This document shows, piece after piece, positions 7,514 through 12,459 of a stretch of DNA of 14,109 nt. The position numbers and the translations under genes are program-made. Positions within the stretch are counted from its first letter, which is position 1; every line of letters begins with the position of its first letter. This DNA is from Candidatus Heimdallarchaeota archaeon (GTDB lineage: Archaea > Asgardarchaeota > Heimdallarchaeia > Heimdallarchaeales > Heimdallarchaeaceae), in assembly GCA_016839875.1 (NCBI GenBank), contig JAEOTK010000110.1, forward strand, positions 1 to 14,109, read 5' to 3'. A model generated the notes under the pieces. The model ran no database searches. It had not been told where the DNA came from and saw nothing but the letters and a program-made list of their open reading frames with translations.

Positions 7514-7831
7514 ATGACTTCTTTTTTCATGAAAATAATTGAACAACGAGGTGAAAGACTGGTTGCAGCTTGTGATAAAGAAGTTATTAATTTAGAACTT
7601 GATAGAAGTGGAGTGAAAATCAAAATAAATCAGAAATTCTACGGAGATGAATTAGTTGATGAAAAAGATCTTGTAGCTGCAGTTAAGAACTGTACTTCTG
7701 CAAACGTGATGGGATCTAAGATAATTGAAGTGCTTGTTAAAAACAGACTAATTCATGAAGAAGCTGTTTTATGGCTAGATCATCCTGATGGAAAAAGACA
7801 GAAGGTTGGTCATGCAATCTTGATAAAATGA
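7514..7831 (+). CDS. DUF424 family protein
   Basis: This 105-residue protein belongs to the small archaeal DUF424 family, whose biochemical role is not established. The family signature is the early GERLVAACDKEVI segment followed by FYGDELVD and a C-terminal HAILIK. I recognise it partly from its fixed position between aIF2-beta and NMD3. ATG 7514 is chosen because GTGAT (7505-7509) lies just upstream; ATG 7529 would remove MTSFF and begin at MKIIEQRG, closer to the usual family N-terminus, so the start is open between these two. An in-frame ATG at 7457 lies inside aIF2-beta and is unlikely. The conserved context suggests a role in translation. Confidence 0.85.
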   Translation: MTSFFMKIIEQRGERLVAACDKEVINLELDRSGVKIKINQKFYGDELVDEKDLVAAVKNCTSANVMGSKIIEVLVKNRLIHEEAVLWLDHPDGKRQKVGHAILIK

Positions 7832-7878
7832 TTAAGAAAAGGCTTATTTGGTTAAAGGGGAAGGGGAATCTAGAGTAG

Positions 7879-8985
7879 GTGAAGACAATTTCTGAAAGAG
7901 GAAGATTCTGTGCAGTATGCGGTGCGATTGAAGGTCCTTTCTTAGACAATCTTTGCGAAAAATGTTTCAAAAAGGAAAATCCTCTTGAAATGAAGAAACT
8001 TAGATCTTTGAATGTTGAAATATGTCCTTCTTGTGGTACACTCAAAGTAATGGGAGCAAATATAGATACTTGGGAGAGAAATCAACCTCTAGAAGAAACA
8101 ATACGTGAAGTTGTTAGAAGTGCAATAGTTGAGCAGATTAATCTTGAATCATCCTTTCAATGTGATTTTGAGGATAATATAGAAGAAAGCAAAATCATGA
8201 ATTATGGAGTAAAAGCGTTTGAAATGAAAACATATGTTGTAACAAAACCATATGAAGAATTTGGTGATTTTGAGGAAGAATTCGTAACTAGATTAAAAAT
8301 GAGAAGAGCTGGTTGTGACGATTGTTCCAAATACAAATCAGGTTATTTCGAAGCCATTTTACAGGTTCGGGGAGAAAACAGAAAACTTACTGAAAAAGAA
8401 CAGGATGAGATTGAAAAACTGATTGATAACAAAATGAAACAATTTGAGGATGCGAGATTAGCATATATACTTGACTTTGATATAGACCAAGATGGTATCA
8501 CTGCACAAATTAGTACTAAATTTCTAGCTGAGATGTTAGCGAGAGAAATCAAGAATTTCACAGCTGGTAAACTATCAACAGCTTATGAGCACAAAACAAC
8601 TTCAAAGGACGGAGATGAAGTATATATCAACACATATCTAGTTAGATTGCCGGAATTAACACAAGGGGATATTGCTGAATATGATGGGATTCTATGGGTA
8701 GTAAAGAATGTAAGTGATGTACAAGTCAAAATGGAATCTTTAGAGAATCATGAAATTAGGAAGATTGATAGAAAGAGAGTTGAAAATAAAGCAATCAAAA
8801 GATCAGAAGAGATTGTAGAAAGAGAATTCATGTTTGTTTCTGCTGAAGCAGATGTAATCACCATTATGGCAATGGATAACTATGAGAATTTTGATGATAA
8901 TCTAGAAAGACTACCCAAAAACAAGATAGTGGGTGAAAATATCAAAGGCTTCATTCTAGAAGAAAAAAATTACTATCTAGAATAA
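7879..8985 (+). CDS. nmd3: NMD3 family 60S/50S ribosome export-adaptor homologue
   Basis: The 368-residue protein is the archaeal homologue of NMD3, which in eukaryotes binds the large ribosomal subunit at the tRNA sites and adapts it for nuclear export; in archaea a maturation or quality-control role is inferred. The N-terminus carries zinc-binding pairs: Cys11/Cys14 (RFCAVCG), Cys26/Cys29 (NLCEKCF) and Cys49/Cys52 (EICPSCG). A central region has RRAGCDDCSKYKSGYFEA and the C-terminal part is OB/SH3-like, with TQGDIAEYDGILWVVKNV. The start is a GTG at 7879; GGGGAAT about 12 bases upstream may serve as ribosome site, and no closer ATG precedes the first zinc finger. It is third in the aIF2-beta-DUF424-NMD3 run. 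Confidence 0.93.
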   Translation: MKTISERGRFCAVCGAIEGPFLDNLCEKCFKKENPLEMKKLRSLNVEICPSCGTLKVMGANIDTWERNQPLEETIREVVRSAIVEQINLESSFQCDFEDNIEESKIMNYGVKAFEMKTYVVTKPYEEFGDFEEEFVTRLKMRRAGCDDCSKYKSGYFEAILQVRGENRKLTEKEQDEIEKLIDNKMKQFEDARLAYILDFDIDQDGITAQISTKFLAEMLAREIKNFTAGKLSTAYEHKTTSKDGDEVYINTYLVRLPELTQGDIAEYDGILWVVKNVSDVQVKMESLENHEIRKIDRKRVENKAIKRSEEIVEREFMFVSAEADVITIMAMDNYENFDDNLERLPKNKIVGENIKGFILEEKNYYLE

Positions 8986-9086
8986 AATGATAAAGAAAAC
9001 CTTAATAAAAGGAAAGCAGAGAAAAAAACTAGAATTCGAATTAAGTAGAATTCAAGAAAATTGGGGACTTGGCTCAGTCCGGTAGA

Positions 9087-9118
9087 ATCCTCAGGCTTGC
9101 GTGGCCTGTGGAGATTGA
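9087..9118 (+). other. Intron 1 of tRNA-Trp, in the D arm (32 nt)
   Basis: The D stem GCTC finds its partner GAGT only if about 32 nt are skipped. The register is ambiguous by two bases, because GA occurs at both junctions (9085-9086 and 9117-9118), so 9085-9116 and 9086-9117 give the same product. The intron forms a strong hairpin, TCC-T-CAGGC (9088-9096) with GCCTG-T-GGA (9104-9112), around a 7-nt loop. With cuts after 9086 and 9118 the hairpin base sits one bulge base away from the cut, as in a relaxed bulge-helix motif, though the central helix is poor (G-U pairs and one mismatch). Such sites are normally cut by the archaeal splicing endonuclease. Confidence 0.75.
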
Positions 9119-9132
9119 GTGGTTGGCTCCAG

Positions 9133-9218
9133 TGTGTGCACGTGTCAATGAATAGCAATTGGTTTAATGAAAATCTTATGATTACTCATTGGAGCGATGA
9201 GCGCGTGCAAACGTAGAA
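9133..9218 (+). other. Intron 2 of tRNA-Trp, canonical 37/38 position (86 nt)
   Basis: The junctions fit a bulge-helix-bulge. The 5' bulge is A36 G37 and T9133, and the 3' bulge is A9217 A9218 and A38, each cut after its second base. The central helix pairs C32, T33 and C35 with G9216, A9215 and G9213 (C34 opposite T9214 is a mismatch). Inside, GT/AC and then a 9-bp stem, 9137-9145 with 9201-9209 (two G-U pairs), close around the box C/D core. An intron at this place in tRNA-Trp, acting as a guide RNA, is known from Haloferax and related euryarchaea. Confidence 0.85.
9148..9200 (+). ncRNA. Intron-encoded box C/D guide RNA targeting its own tRNA-Trp at C34 and C39
   Basis: The order is box C ATGAATA (9148-9154), 12 nt, box D' ATGA (9167-9170), 7-nt spacer, box C' ATGATTA (9178-9184), 12 nt, box D ATGA (9197-9200), with a closing stem outside. 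Guide 1 (9156-9165) pairs over 10 bp with 9217-9226, and its fifth base before D' (G9162) faces C9220, position 39. Guide 2 (9187-9195) pairs over 9 bp with 9126-9134, and its fifth base before D (G9192) faces C9129, position 34. Positions 34 and 39 are the known targets of the Haloferax tRNA-Trp intron guide. The D boxes are AUGA, not CUGA; the C boxes have U at position 6, which restores the pair to the D-box A. The role is 2'-O-methylation by fibrillarin with Nop5 and L7Ae. Confidence 0.8.
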
Positions 9219-9313
9219 ACCAATTGGTCGGGTGTTCAAATCACCCAGTCCCCACCATTTTCAGCTTATTGTAAAAATTCTTATGTCTGAAAATCTAAGT
9301 ATTCTTTGATAAA

Positions 9314-9541
9314 ATGCAACCTGTAACAATTATCATAATACTAATTGCAGTTTTTCTTGCAATTAGTCTAGGTTGTATAACATACTTTATGATACGGGTT
9401 GCAGTTTGGCTAAACCAAAAAAATCAGAAAGCATTATTTGATATTAACGGTAAACGAAAATCAATCTATGAGCGGTTAGGTGAAGATGAAAACGCAACTC
9501 GCCATTATGTCTATATGAGAAGAAAGATGACTGGAGGATAA
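9314..9541 (+). CDS. Small single-pass membrane protein, function unknown
   Basis: The 75-residue frame has a strongly hydrophobic N-terminal segment (about residues 3-31, VTIIIILIAVFLAISLGCI and onward) followed by a basic and polar cytoplasmic-type tail (NQKNQKALFDINGKRKSIYE, then RYVYMRRKM-like end). It is a predicted one-helix membrane protein; I recognise no family. ATG 9314 has no clear Shine-Dalgarno site, so it may be read from a near-leaderless transcript or from a read-through of the tRNA transcript. It ends 17 nt from the convergent gene to the right, with a palindromic hairpin across the junction. The hydrophobic organisation and clean ends support a real gene. Confidence 0.6.
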   Translation: MQPVTIIIILIAVFLAISLGCITYFMIRVAVWLNQKNQKALFDINGKRKSIYERLGEDENATRHYVYMRRKMTGG

Positions 9542-9545
9542 CTAA

Positions 9546-9567
9546 GAAACAGAGATATCTATGTTTC
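9546..9567. terminator. Palindromic hairpin between convergent genes
   Basis: GAAACA (9546-9551) and TGTTTC (9562-9567) flank the self-complementary AGATATCT (9553-9560), making a nearly perfect 22-nt palindrome across the junction of two convergent genes, including the stop codon of the minus-strand one. It could stop transcription in both directions. Confidence 0.4.
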
Positions 9568-9831
9568 CTCAGTTTCCATGAAGATAGCTTCGCAGCATTT
9601 TACAAATGAAAAAGGCATTTTCCTCTTCTCTGTATCGACCTGCCAGACTAATCTAATATACTCCTGCAATTCTTTAGGTAACAATCGAAAAAGCGGTGCT
9701 AAGAGAGAATATCCTACTTTTCTTTGAACTATGTCTTCATGTTCTATAAAATGAACAGCATATTTGTAACCTGGGTATTTTTCCCCTAGTTCATTAGAAT
9801 CCAAGACTTGTTTAGCACTTTCTTCTTGCAT
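9559..9831 (-). CDS. Hypothetical protein, 90 aa
   Basis: The frame encodes a soluble, charged protein beginning MQEESAKQVLDSNELGEKYP and containing LLAPLFRLLPKELQEYIRLVW; it is probably helical in the second half. I recognise no family. No membrane segment or metal-binding motif is seen. The best evidence for a real gene is the promoter: a palindromic TATA (CTTTATAAAG, 9854-9863) lies about 27 nt before the ATG, which predicts a leaderless mRNA. It is downstream of, and in the same direction as, the GNAT-like gene but has its own promoter. Confidence 0.6.
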   Translation of the reverse strand: MQEESAKQVLDSNELGEKYPGYKYAVHFIEHEDIVQRKVGYSLLAPLFRLLPKELQEYIRLVWQVDTEKRKMPFSFVKCCEAIFMETEET

Positions 9832-9853
9832 GCAATGTTAAATCTAAATTATC

Positions 9854-9863
9854 CTTTATAAAG
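9854..9863 (-). promoter_or_regulatory. TATA box giving a leaderless transcript of the 90-aa gene
   Basis: CTTTATAAAG is centred 27 nt before ATG 9831, so transcription should begin at or beside the start codon. No Shine-Dalgarno site is present, which agrees with leaderless translation. Confidence 0.5.
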
Positions 9864-9878
9864 CCAAAAAATGTTTTA

Positions 9879-10700
9879 TCACATCATCTTTTTTTCCATG
9901 ACATGCAATCGGTAATATAATTTGTAACCTCTTTTTTCAAACAAGTTAGCTAATTCTTTATTTCTATCAAAAGTTAACCTAACGTATTCTTTTTTCCTGA
10001 AGCGCTGTAGTTTGTCAAGAAAAGGATCTACATACTTAATATCAGTACAGAGGAACGGTCTACAACCAGGGAAATTAGGGCTAAATCTTCCGTATACTTT
10101 TAGTTTATCCTCTTTGAATAGTCCAAGTGGAATTGAATCCCCAGTAAGGCTTGCTGCAGTACCAACTAGTTGAGCTTCTAACTCTGCAATATTTACTTCT
10201 GGAAATGTAGAGATAATTATATTGTAGTCATCTAAATCCAACATTCTGAGATTAGTAGTATCTTTGAGTTGCTCATTCTTTTCAATCTCTTTTATGAACT
10301 TCTCATTAATCCAATAATGCCAAGATTCAAAGGCATATTCAAAACCAAATTTCTTATATAAATTAATAGCTCTTTCATTTGTCTTTTCTACATAAAGACC
10401 AGCTTTCTTGATATCATTTTTTTCAAAGTAATCGATTACAAACTCCATCATTTTCGAGCCATAACCTTTTTCCCATTCTGATTTTTTTATAGCTATTTGC
10501 GCTAAATGACCATAATCTTTCATTATTCTTATCTTCAAATAGCCAATAAATTCATCCATTACGAAGTACCCTATAAAACCCGCTTTTTCAACTACTTGTA
10601 GGAAATTTTCTTTTGAAGATTCTTGTTCTGGAAAAGCTTCTTGTTCCAGTTGTTTGAAATATTCCCAATCTTCAGGTATCAGTCTTCGAAAAAGCTGCAT
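9879..10700 (-). CDS. GNAT-type N-acetyltransferase, probably with a second degenerate GNAT domain
   Basis: The 273-residue protein has an N-terminal GNAT domain (about 1-150) that would transfer an acetyl group from acetyl-CoA to an amine. Motif A is LAQIAIKKSEWEKGYGSKMM (about 67-86), with the pyrophosphate loop as EKGYGS; the usual Q/R three residues before the first loop glycine is a Trp here. Motif B is visible as VEKTNERAINLYKKFGFEY (about 104-122). The C-terminal half (about 150-273) ends in a region reading FDRNKELANLFEKRGYKLYY, which resembles a second GNAT motif B, so a tandem or degenerate GNAT fold is likely. The substrate is unknown. The ATG at 10700 has no ribosome site but a TATA-like TTTTATTTAT 25 nt upstream. 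Confidence 0.85.
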   Translation of the reverse strand: MQLFRRLIPEDWEYFKQLEQEAFPEQESSKENFLQVVEKAGFIGYFVMDEFIGYLKIRIMKDYGHLAQIAIKKSEWEKGYGSKMMEFVIDYFEKNDIKKAGLYVEKTNERAINLYKKFGFEYAFESWHYWINEKFIKEIEKNEQLKDTTNLRMLDLDDYNIIISTFPEVNIAELEAQLVGTAASLTGDSIPLGLFKEDKLKVYGRFSPNFPGCRPFLCTDIKYVDPFLDKLQRFRKKEYVRLTFDRNKELANLFEKRGYKLYYRLHVMEKKMM

Positions 10701-10720
10701 AGAGTTAGATTAATGAAAGA

Positions 10721-10730
10721 ATAAATAAAA
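10721..10730 (-). promoter_or_regulatory. TATA box for the GNAT gene (leaderless)
   Basis: On the minus strand TTTTATTTAT is centred about 25 nt before the ATG at 10700, so the transcript probably starts at the initiation codon. Confidence 0.4.
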
Positions 10731-10746
10731 CTTTGGAGCATTTCTA

Positions 10747-11061
10747 CTATGCTTCAAACTCCGGTAAAATATCTAACTCATCATCTGTTATCTCTACTAC
10801 AAGATGCGACAAATCTTTATACAATTTAAGATATTCCGATCCTCTTTGAGTTGCTCGATAGATGTAGACAGGTCTTTTTTGTGGATTCTTGTATTTAACT
10901 AACAATCCCCTTGCTTGCATAAATTGAATTAATCCCTTTGCCCGATCTACAGGTAGATTAGCTCTTCTAGCAATTTGGGAGATGCCTGCCTCTACATAAA
11001 AATCCAATACGGATAAAATATCTGCATAAATGTCATATCTTGATCTATTAACAACTGGCAT
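10747..11061 (-). CDS. Winged-helix DNA-binding protein
   Basis: This 104-residue protein has a winged-helix fold of the type common in small archaeal regulators. Helices 2 and 3 read ISQIARRANLPVDRAKGLIQ and onward to FMQARGLLVKY, the wing reads KNPQKRPVYIYRATQRGSEY, and the last 25 residues (LYKDLSHLVVEITDDELDIL and an acidic end) may dimerise. It resembles the HTH_45-like group, which I infer from pattern. ATG 11061 (MPVVNRSRYD) is preferred to a TTG at 11070. A TATA element (CCTTATAATTCC, 11091-11102) and an imperfect inverted repeat directly upstream of it suggest autoregulation. It lies downstream of the solenoid-protein gene on the same strand and may regulate it. Confidence 0.82.
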   Translation of the reverse strand: MPVVNRSRYDIYADILSVLDFYVEAGISQIARRANLPVDRAKGLIQFMQARGLLVKYKNPQKRPVYIYRATQRGSEYLKLYKDLSHLVVEITDDELDILPEFEA

Positions 11062-11090
11062 TTTAAGCAACCAAAGTACTATTATGTTTT

Positions 11091-11102
11091 GGAATTATAA
11101 GG
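11091..11102 (-). promoter_or_regulatory. TATA box for the winged-helix gene
   Basis: On the minus strand CCTTATAATTCC is centred about 36 nt before the ATG at 11061; the transcript would start near 11071 with a short leader containing GGTTG. Confidence 0.4.
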
Positions 11103-11134
11103 ATTGAGTCCTACCTACTAGTAAGACTCTAACC
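11101..11134. promoter_or_regulatory. Imperfect inverted repeat: terminator hairpin or operator
   Basis: GGATTGAGTC (11101-11110) and GACTCTAACC (11125-11134) match as an inverted repeat at 8 of 10 positions around a 14-nt centre that contains the palindrome ACTAGT. It lies just after the solenoid-protein stop and just before the winged-helix TATA box. It could be the 3'-end hairpin of the first or the operator of the second. Confidence 0.35.
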
Positions 11135-11149
11135 TTGTTTTTAGGTACT

Positions 11150-12349
11150 CTATTCTTCGAGTTTGTATTTCGCTGAAGAATGAGCATCCAGGTTTTTAGC
11201 TTGAACGTAGTTGACACGAGCATCTTCTCCTATTTCAACTTCATCAGCGATTATTCTATCAACTCTGGCATCTTCTTCAACAATTACTTTCTCTGCAATT
11301 ATTGTTCCTCTAACACGGGAATTTTTCTCGACTAATACAAATCTACCTTTTGCTTCTTCACAATTTAGTGATCCTGCTACCCTTATTTCATCTGCTTCTA
11401 CTTTATCTCCACTCAATGATCCATTTATTTTCAATTGATCAGTAAGTTGAAGTAGCCCTCCAAATCCACATGAACCATTAATAGTTAGGTTATTACCATA
11501 ACCATTTTCTTCCATATTAAGAGCACCATTCAGTTCAATATCCTCAAATTTGAAATTAGTACCTGTTTTTGTGGCTCCGTTTATGTTTATTTTAGTAACT
11601 TGTGAATTATCACCGAATTTGCATGCACCATTACAACCAACAATTTTAGCAACTAACTCTTCATTGCTCTTAAATGACCCATTAACACTTATTGTGTCAT
11701 CTACTTTAGCACTATTTACCTTAGCAGATCCTCCTATTTCAATTTCAACAGTTACCAAATCTCCACAGTTTAAAGATCCACCTACTTCAATTTCTGGTGA
11801 TTCTAGTTTTCCATCAATTTTGGCAGATCCTGAAATTTCGAATTCTTCTTCAGCAATTACATCTGCTTCTGCTTTTAGAGAACCATCTACTTCAATCTCT
11901 ATAGAAATTATTGTTCCTCCATGCTTTGCTGAACCACTTACTTCGTATTCTTTAATATTTGATTCTCCATGAACTTTGCATCCTCCCATAATCTTTGCTT
12001 CATTGCATATGAAATCCTTATCTACTTCTAGTCCTCCATCAATTTCAGCTTTTTCACATTCCAAATTCCCATAAACAGTTAATTGGGAACCGTTTCTCAT
12101 TTTACTGCTAGAGACTTGAACTTCTTTTACTTGGGTATCTCCCTCGATTTCAAGATATCCATTTCGAAGTAAAATCATGTTAGCTTGAACACCACTTCTG
12201 ATTACAGCATCTCCTTTACAAACCAAGTCTCCAGTGATATTCAAAACCTCAGAAGGTACATTTACAACCGCACCATCTAAAACTTCAAGGTTACCATCGA
12301 CCTTGGTTAGTTCCATTTCTTCGTCCTCATTGACTACAATTTTTTCCAT
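11150..12349 (-). CDS. Bactofilin-like beta-solenoid protein, 399 aa
   Basis: The protein resembles polymer-forming bactofilins, right-handed beta-helices that assemble into filaments. It is built of rungs of about 17 residues, each with a core of the form hydrophobic-x-G-S/A-hydrophobic/Ala/Cys, for example VSGSAK, VDGSLK, ISGSAK, VGGSLN, IGGSAK, VNGSFK, INGATK, LNGALN and INGSLS. Glycines fall at about 106, 123, 139, 156, 174, 191, 207, 224, 241, 258, 275, 292, 310 and 326, a steady period of 16-18. Typical bactofilins are much shorter, with one compact helix, so this is an extended version. There is no signal peptide or membrane segment. The protein is acidic. AGGTG lies 9 nt before ATG 12349. 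It may be a cytoskeletal or scaffold rod; the role is inference. Confidence 0.8.
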   Translation of the reverse strand: MEKIVVNEDEEMELTKVDGNLEVLDGAVVNVPSEVLNITGDLVCKGDAVIRSGVQANMILLRNGYLEIEGDTQVKEVQVSSSKMRNGSQLTVYGNLECEKAEIDGGLEVDKDFICNEAKIMGGCKVHGESNIKEYEVSGSAKHGGTIISIEIEVDGSLKAEADVIAEEEFEISGSAKIDGKLESPEIEVGGSLNCGDLVTVEIEIGGSAKVNSAKVDDTISVNGSFKSNEELVAKIVGCNGACKFGDNSQVTKININGATKTGTNFKFEDIELNGALNMEENGYGNNLTINGSCGFGGLLQLTDQLKINGSLSGDKVEADEIRVAGSLNCEEAKGRFVLVEKNSRVRGTIIAEKVIVEEDARVDRIIADEVEIGEDARVNYVQAKNLDAHSSAKYKLEE

Positions 12350-12394
12350 TTTTTATAACACCTGCGTGAGTTATTTTCAAAATAAGTAACCAAT

Positions 12395-12405
12395 CTATAT
12401 ATAAA
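12395..12405 (-). promoter_or_regulatory. TATA box of the solenoid-protein gene
   Basis: On the minus strand TTTATATATAG is centred about 50 nt before the ATG at 12349, so transcription should begin near 12373 and give a leader of about 23 nt carrying the AGGTG site (12363-12359). Confidence 0.5.
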
Positions 12406-12413
12406 AAGAAAAA

Positions 12414-12432
12414 TCACAAGTTGTGACCACAA
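12414..12432. promoter_or_regulatory. Three-half-site palindromic element upstream of the solenoid-gene TATA box
   Basis: TCACAA-G-TTGTGA (12414-12426) is a perfect inverted repeat with a 1-nt centre, and TTGTG-AC-CACAA (12421-12432) is a second overlapping one, giving three alternating CACAA half-sites. It lies about 9-27 nt upstream of the TATA box in the direction of transcription, near the BRE, a usual place for an archaeal activator or repressor. Confidence 0.45.
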
Positions 12433-12459
12433 ACAGTGTTATTTGGAGAAACTTAGATT

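Larger units (their letters stand above)
9063..9257 (+). tRNA. tRNA-Trp (anticodon CCA) with two introns and encoded CCA end
   Basis: Removing two introns gives a 74-nt cloverleaf plus encoded CCA. The acceptor is GGGGACT (9063-9069) with AGTCCCC (9247-9253) and discriminator A9254. The D stem is GCTC (9072-9075) with GAGT, split by the first intron. The anticodon stem is GTTGG (9122-9126) with CCAAT (9220-9224). The anticodon loop is CTCCAG (9127-9132) plus A9219, anticodon CCA at 9129-9131. The variable loop is TGGTC, and the T arm is GGGTG-TTCAAAT-CACCC (9230-9246). The first intron (32 nt) interrupts the D arm; the second (86 nt) lies at the canonical 37/38 site. G1 pairing, A73 and the 37/38 intron all fit archaeal tRNA-Trp. 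It lies 77 nt after NMD3 and may be transcribed from the AT-rich segment between. Confidence 0.93.

Noticed and set aside
7737..8045. 102-codon minus-strand frame across the DUF424/NMD3 junction
   Set aside because: It is antisense to two well-supported genes and has no family features of its own.
9030..9053. Direct repeat TAGAATTC (9030-9037 and 9046-9053) before tRNA-Trp, considered as an integration site
   Set aside because: The tRNA 3' end is not duplicated anywhere in the window and no integrase is present; in this AT-rich spacer the short repeat may be chance or part of the promoter.
9088..9112. An anticodon-arm look-alike (5-bp CAGGC/GCCTG stem with 7-nt loop TTGCGTG, apparent anticodon GCG) that could suggest tRNA-Arg
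   Set aside because: With this arm the D stem does not close and the variable region would be over 100 nt. Treating it as a D-arm intron yields a complete tRNA-Trp with all stems paired.
11550..11972. 140-codon plus-strand frame opposite the solenoid gene
   Set aside because: It is a mirror of the repetitive solenoid coding sequence, with low-complexity Ser/Pro/Thr composition and no promoter or ribosome site.
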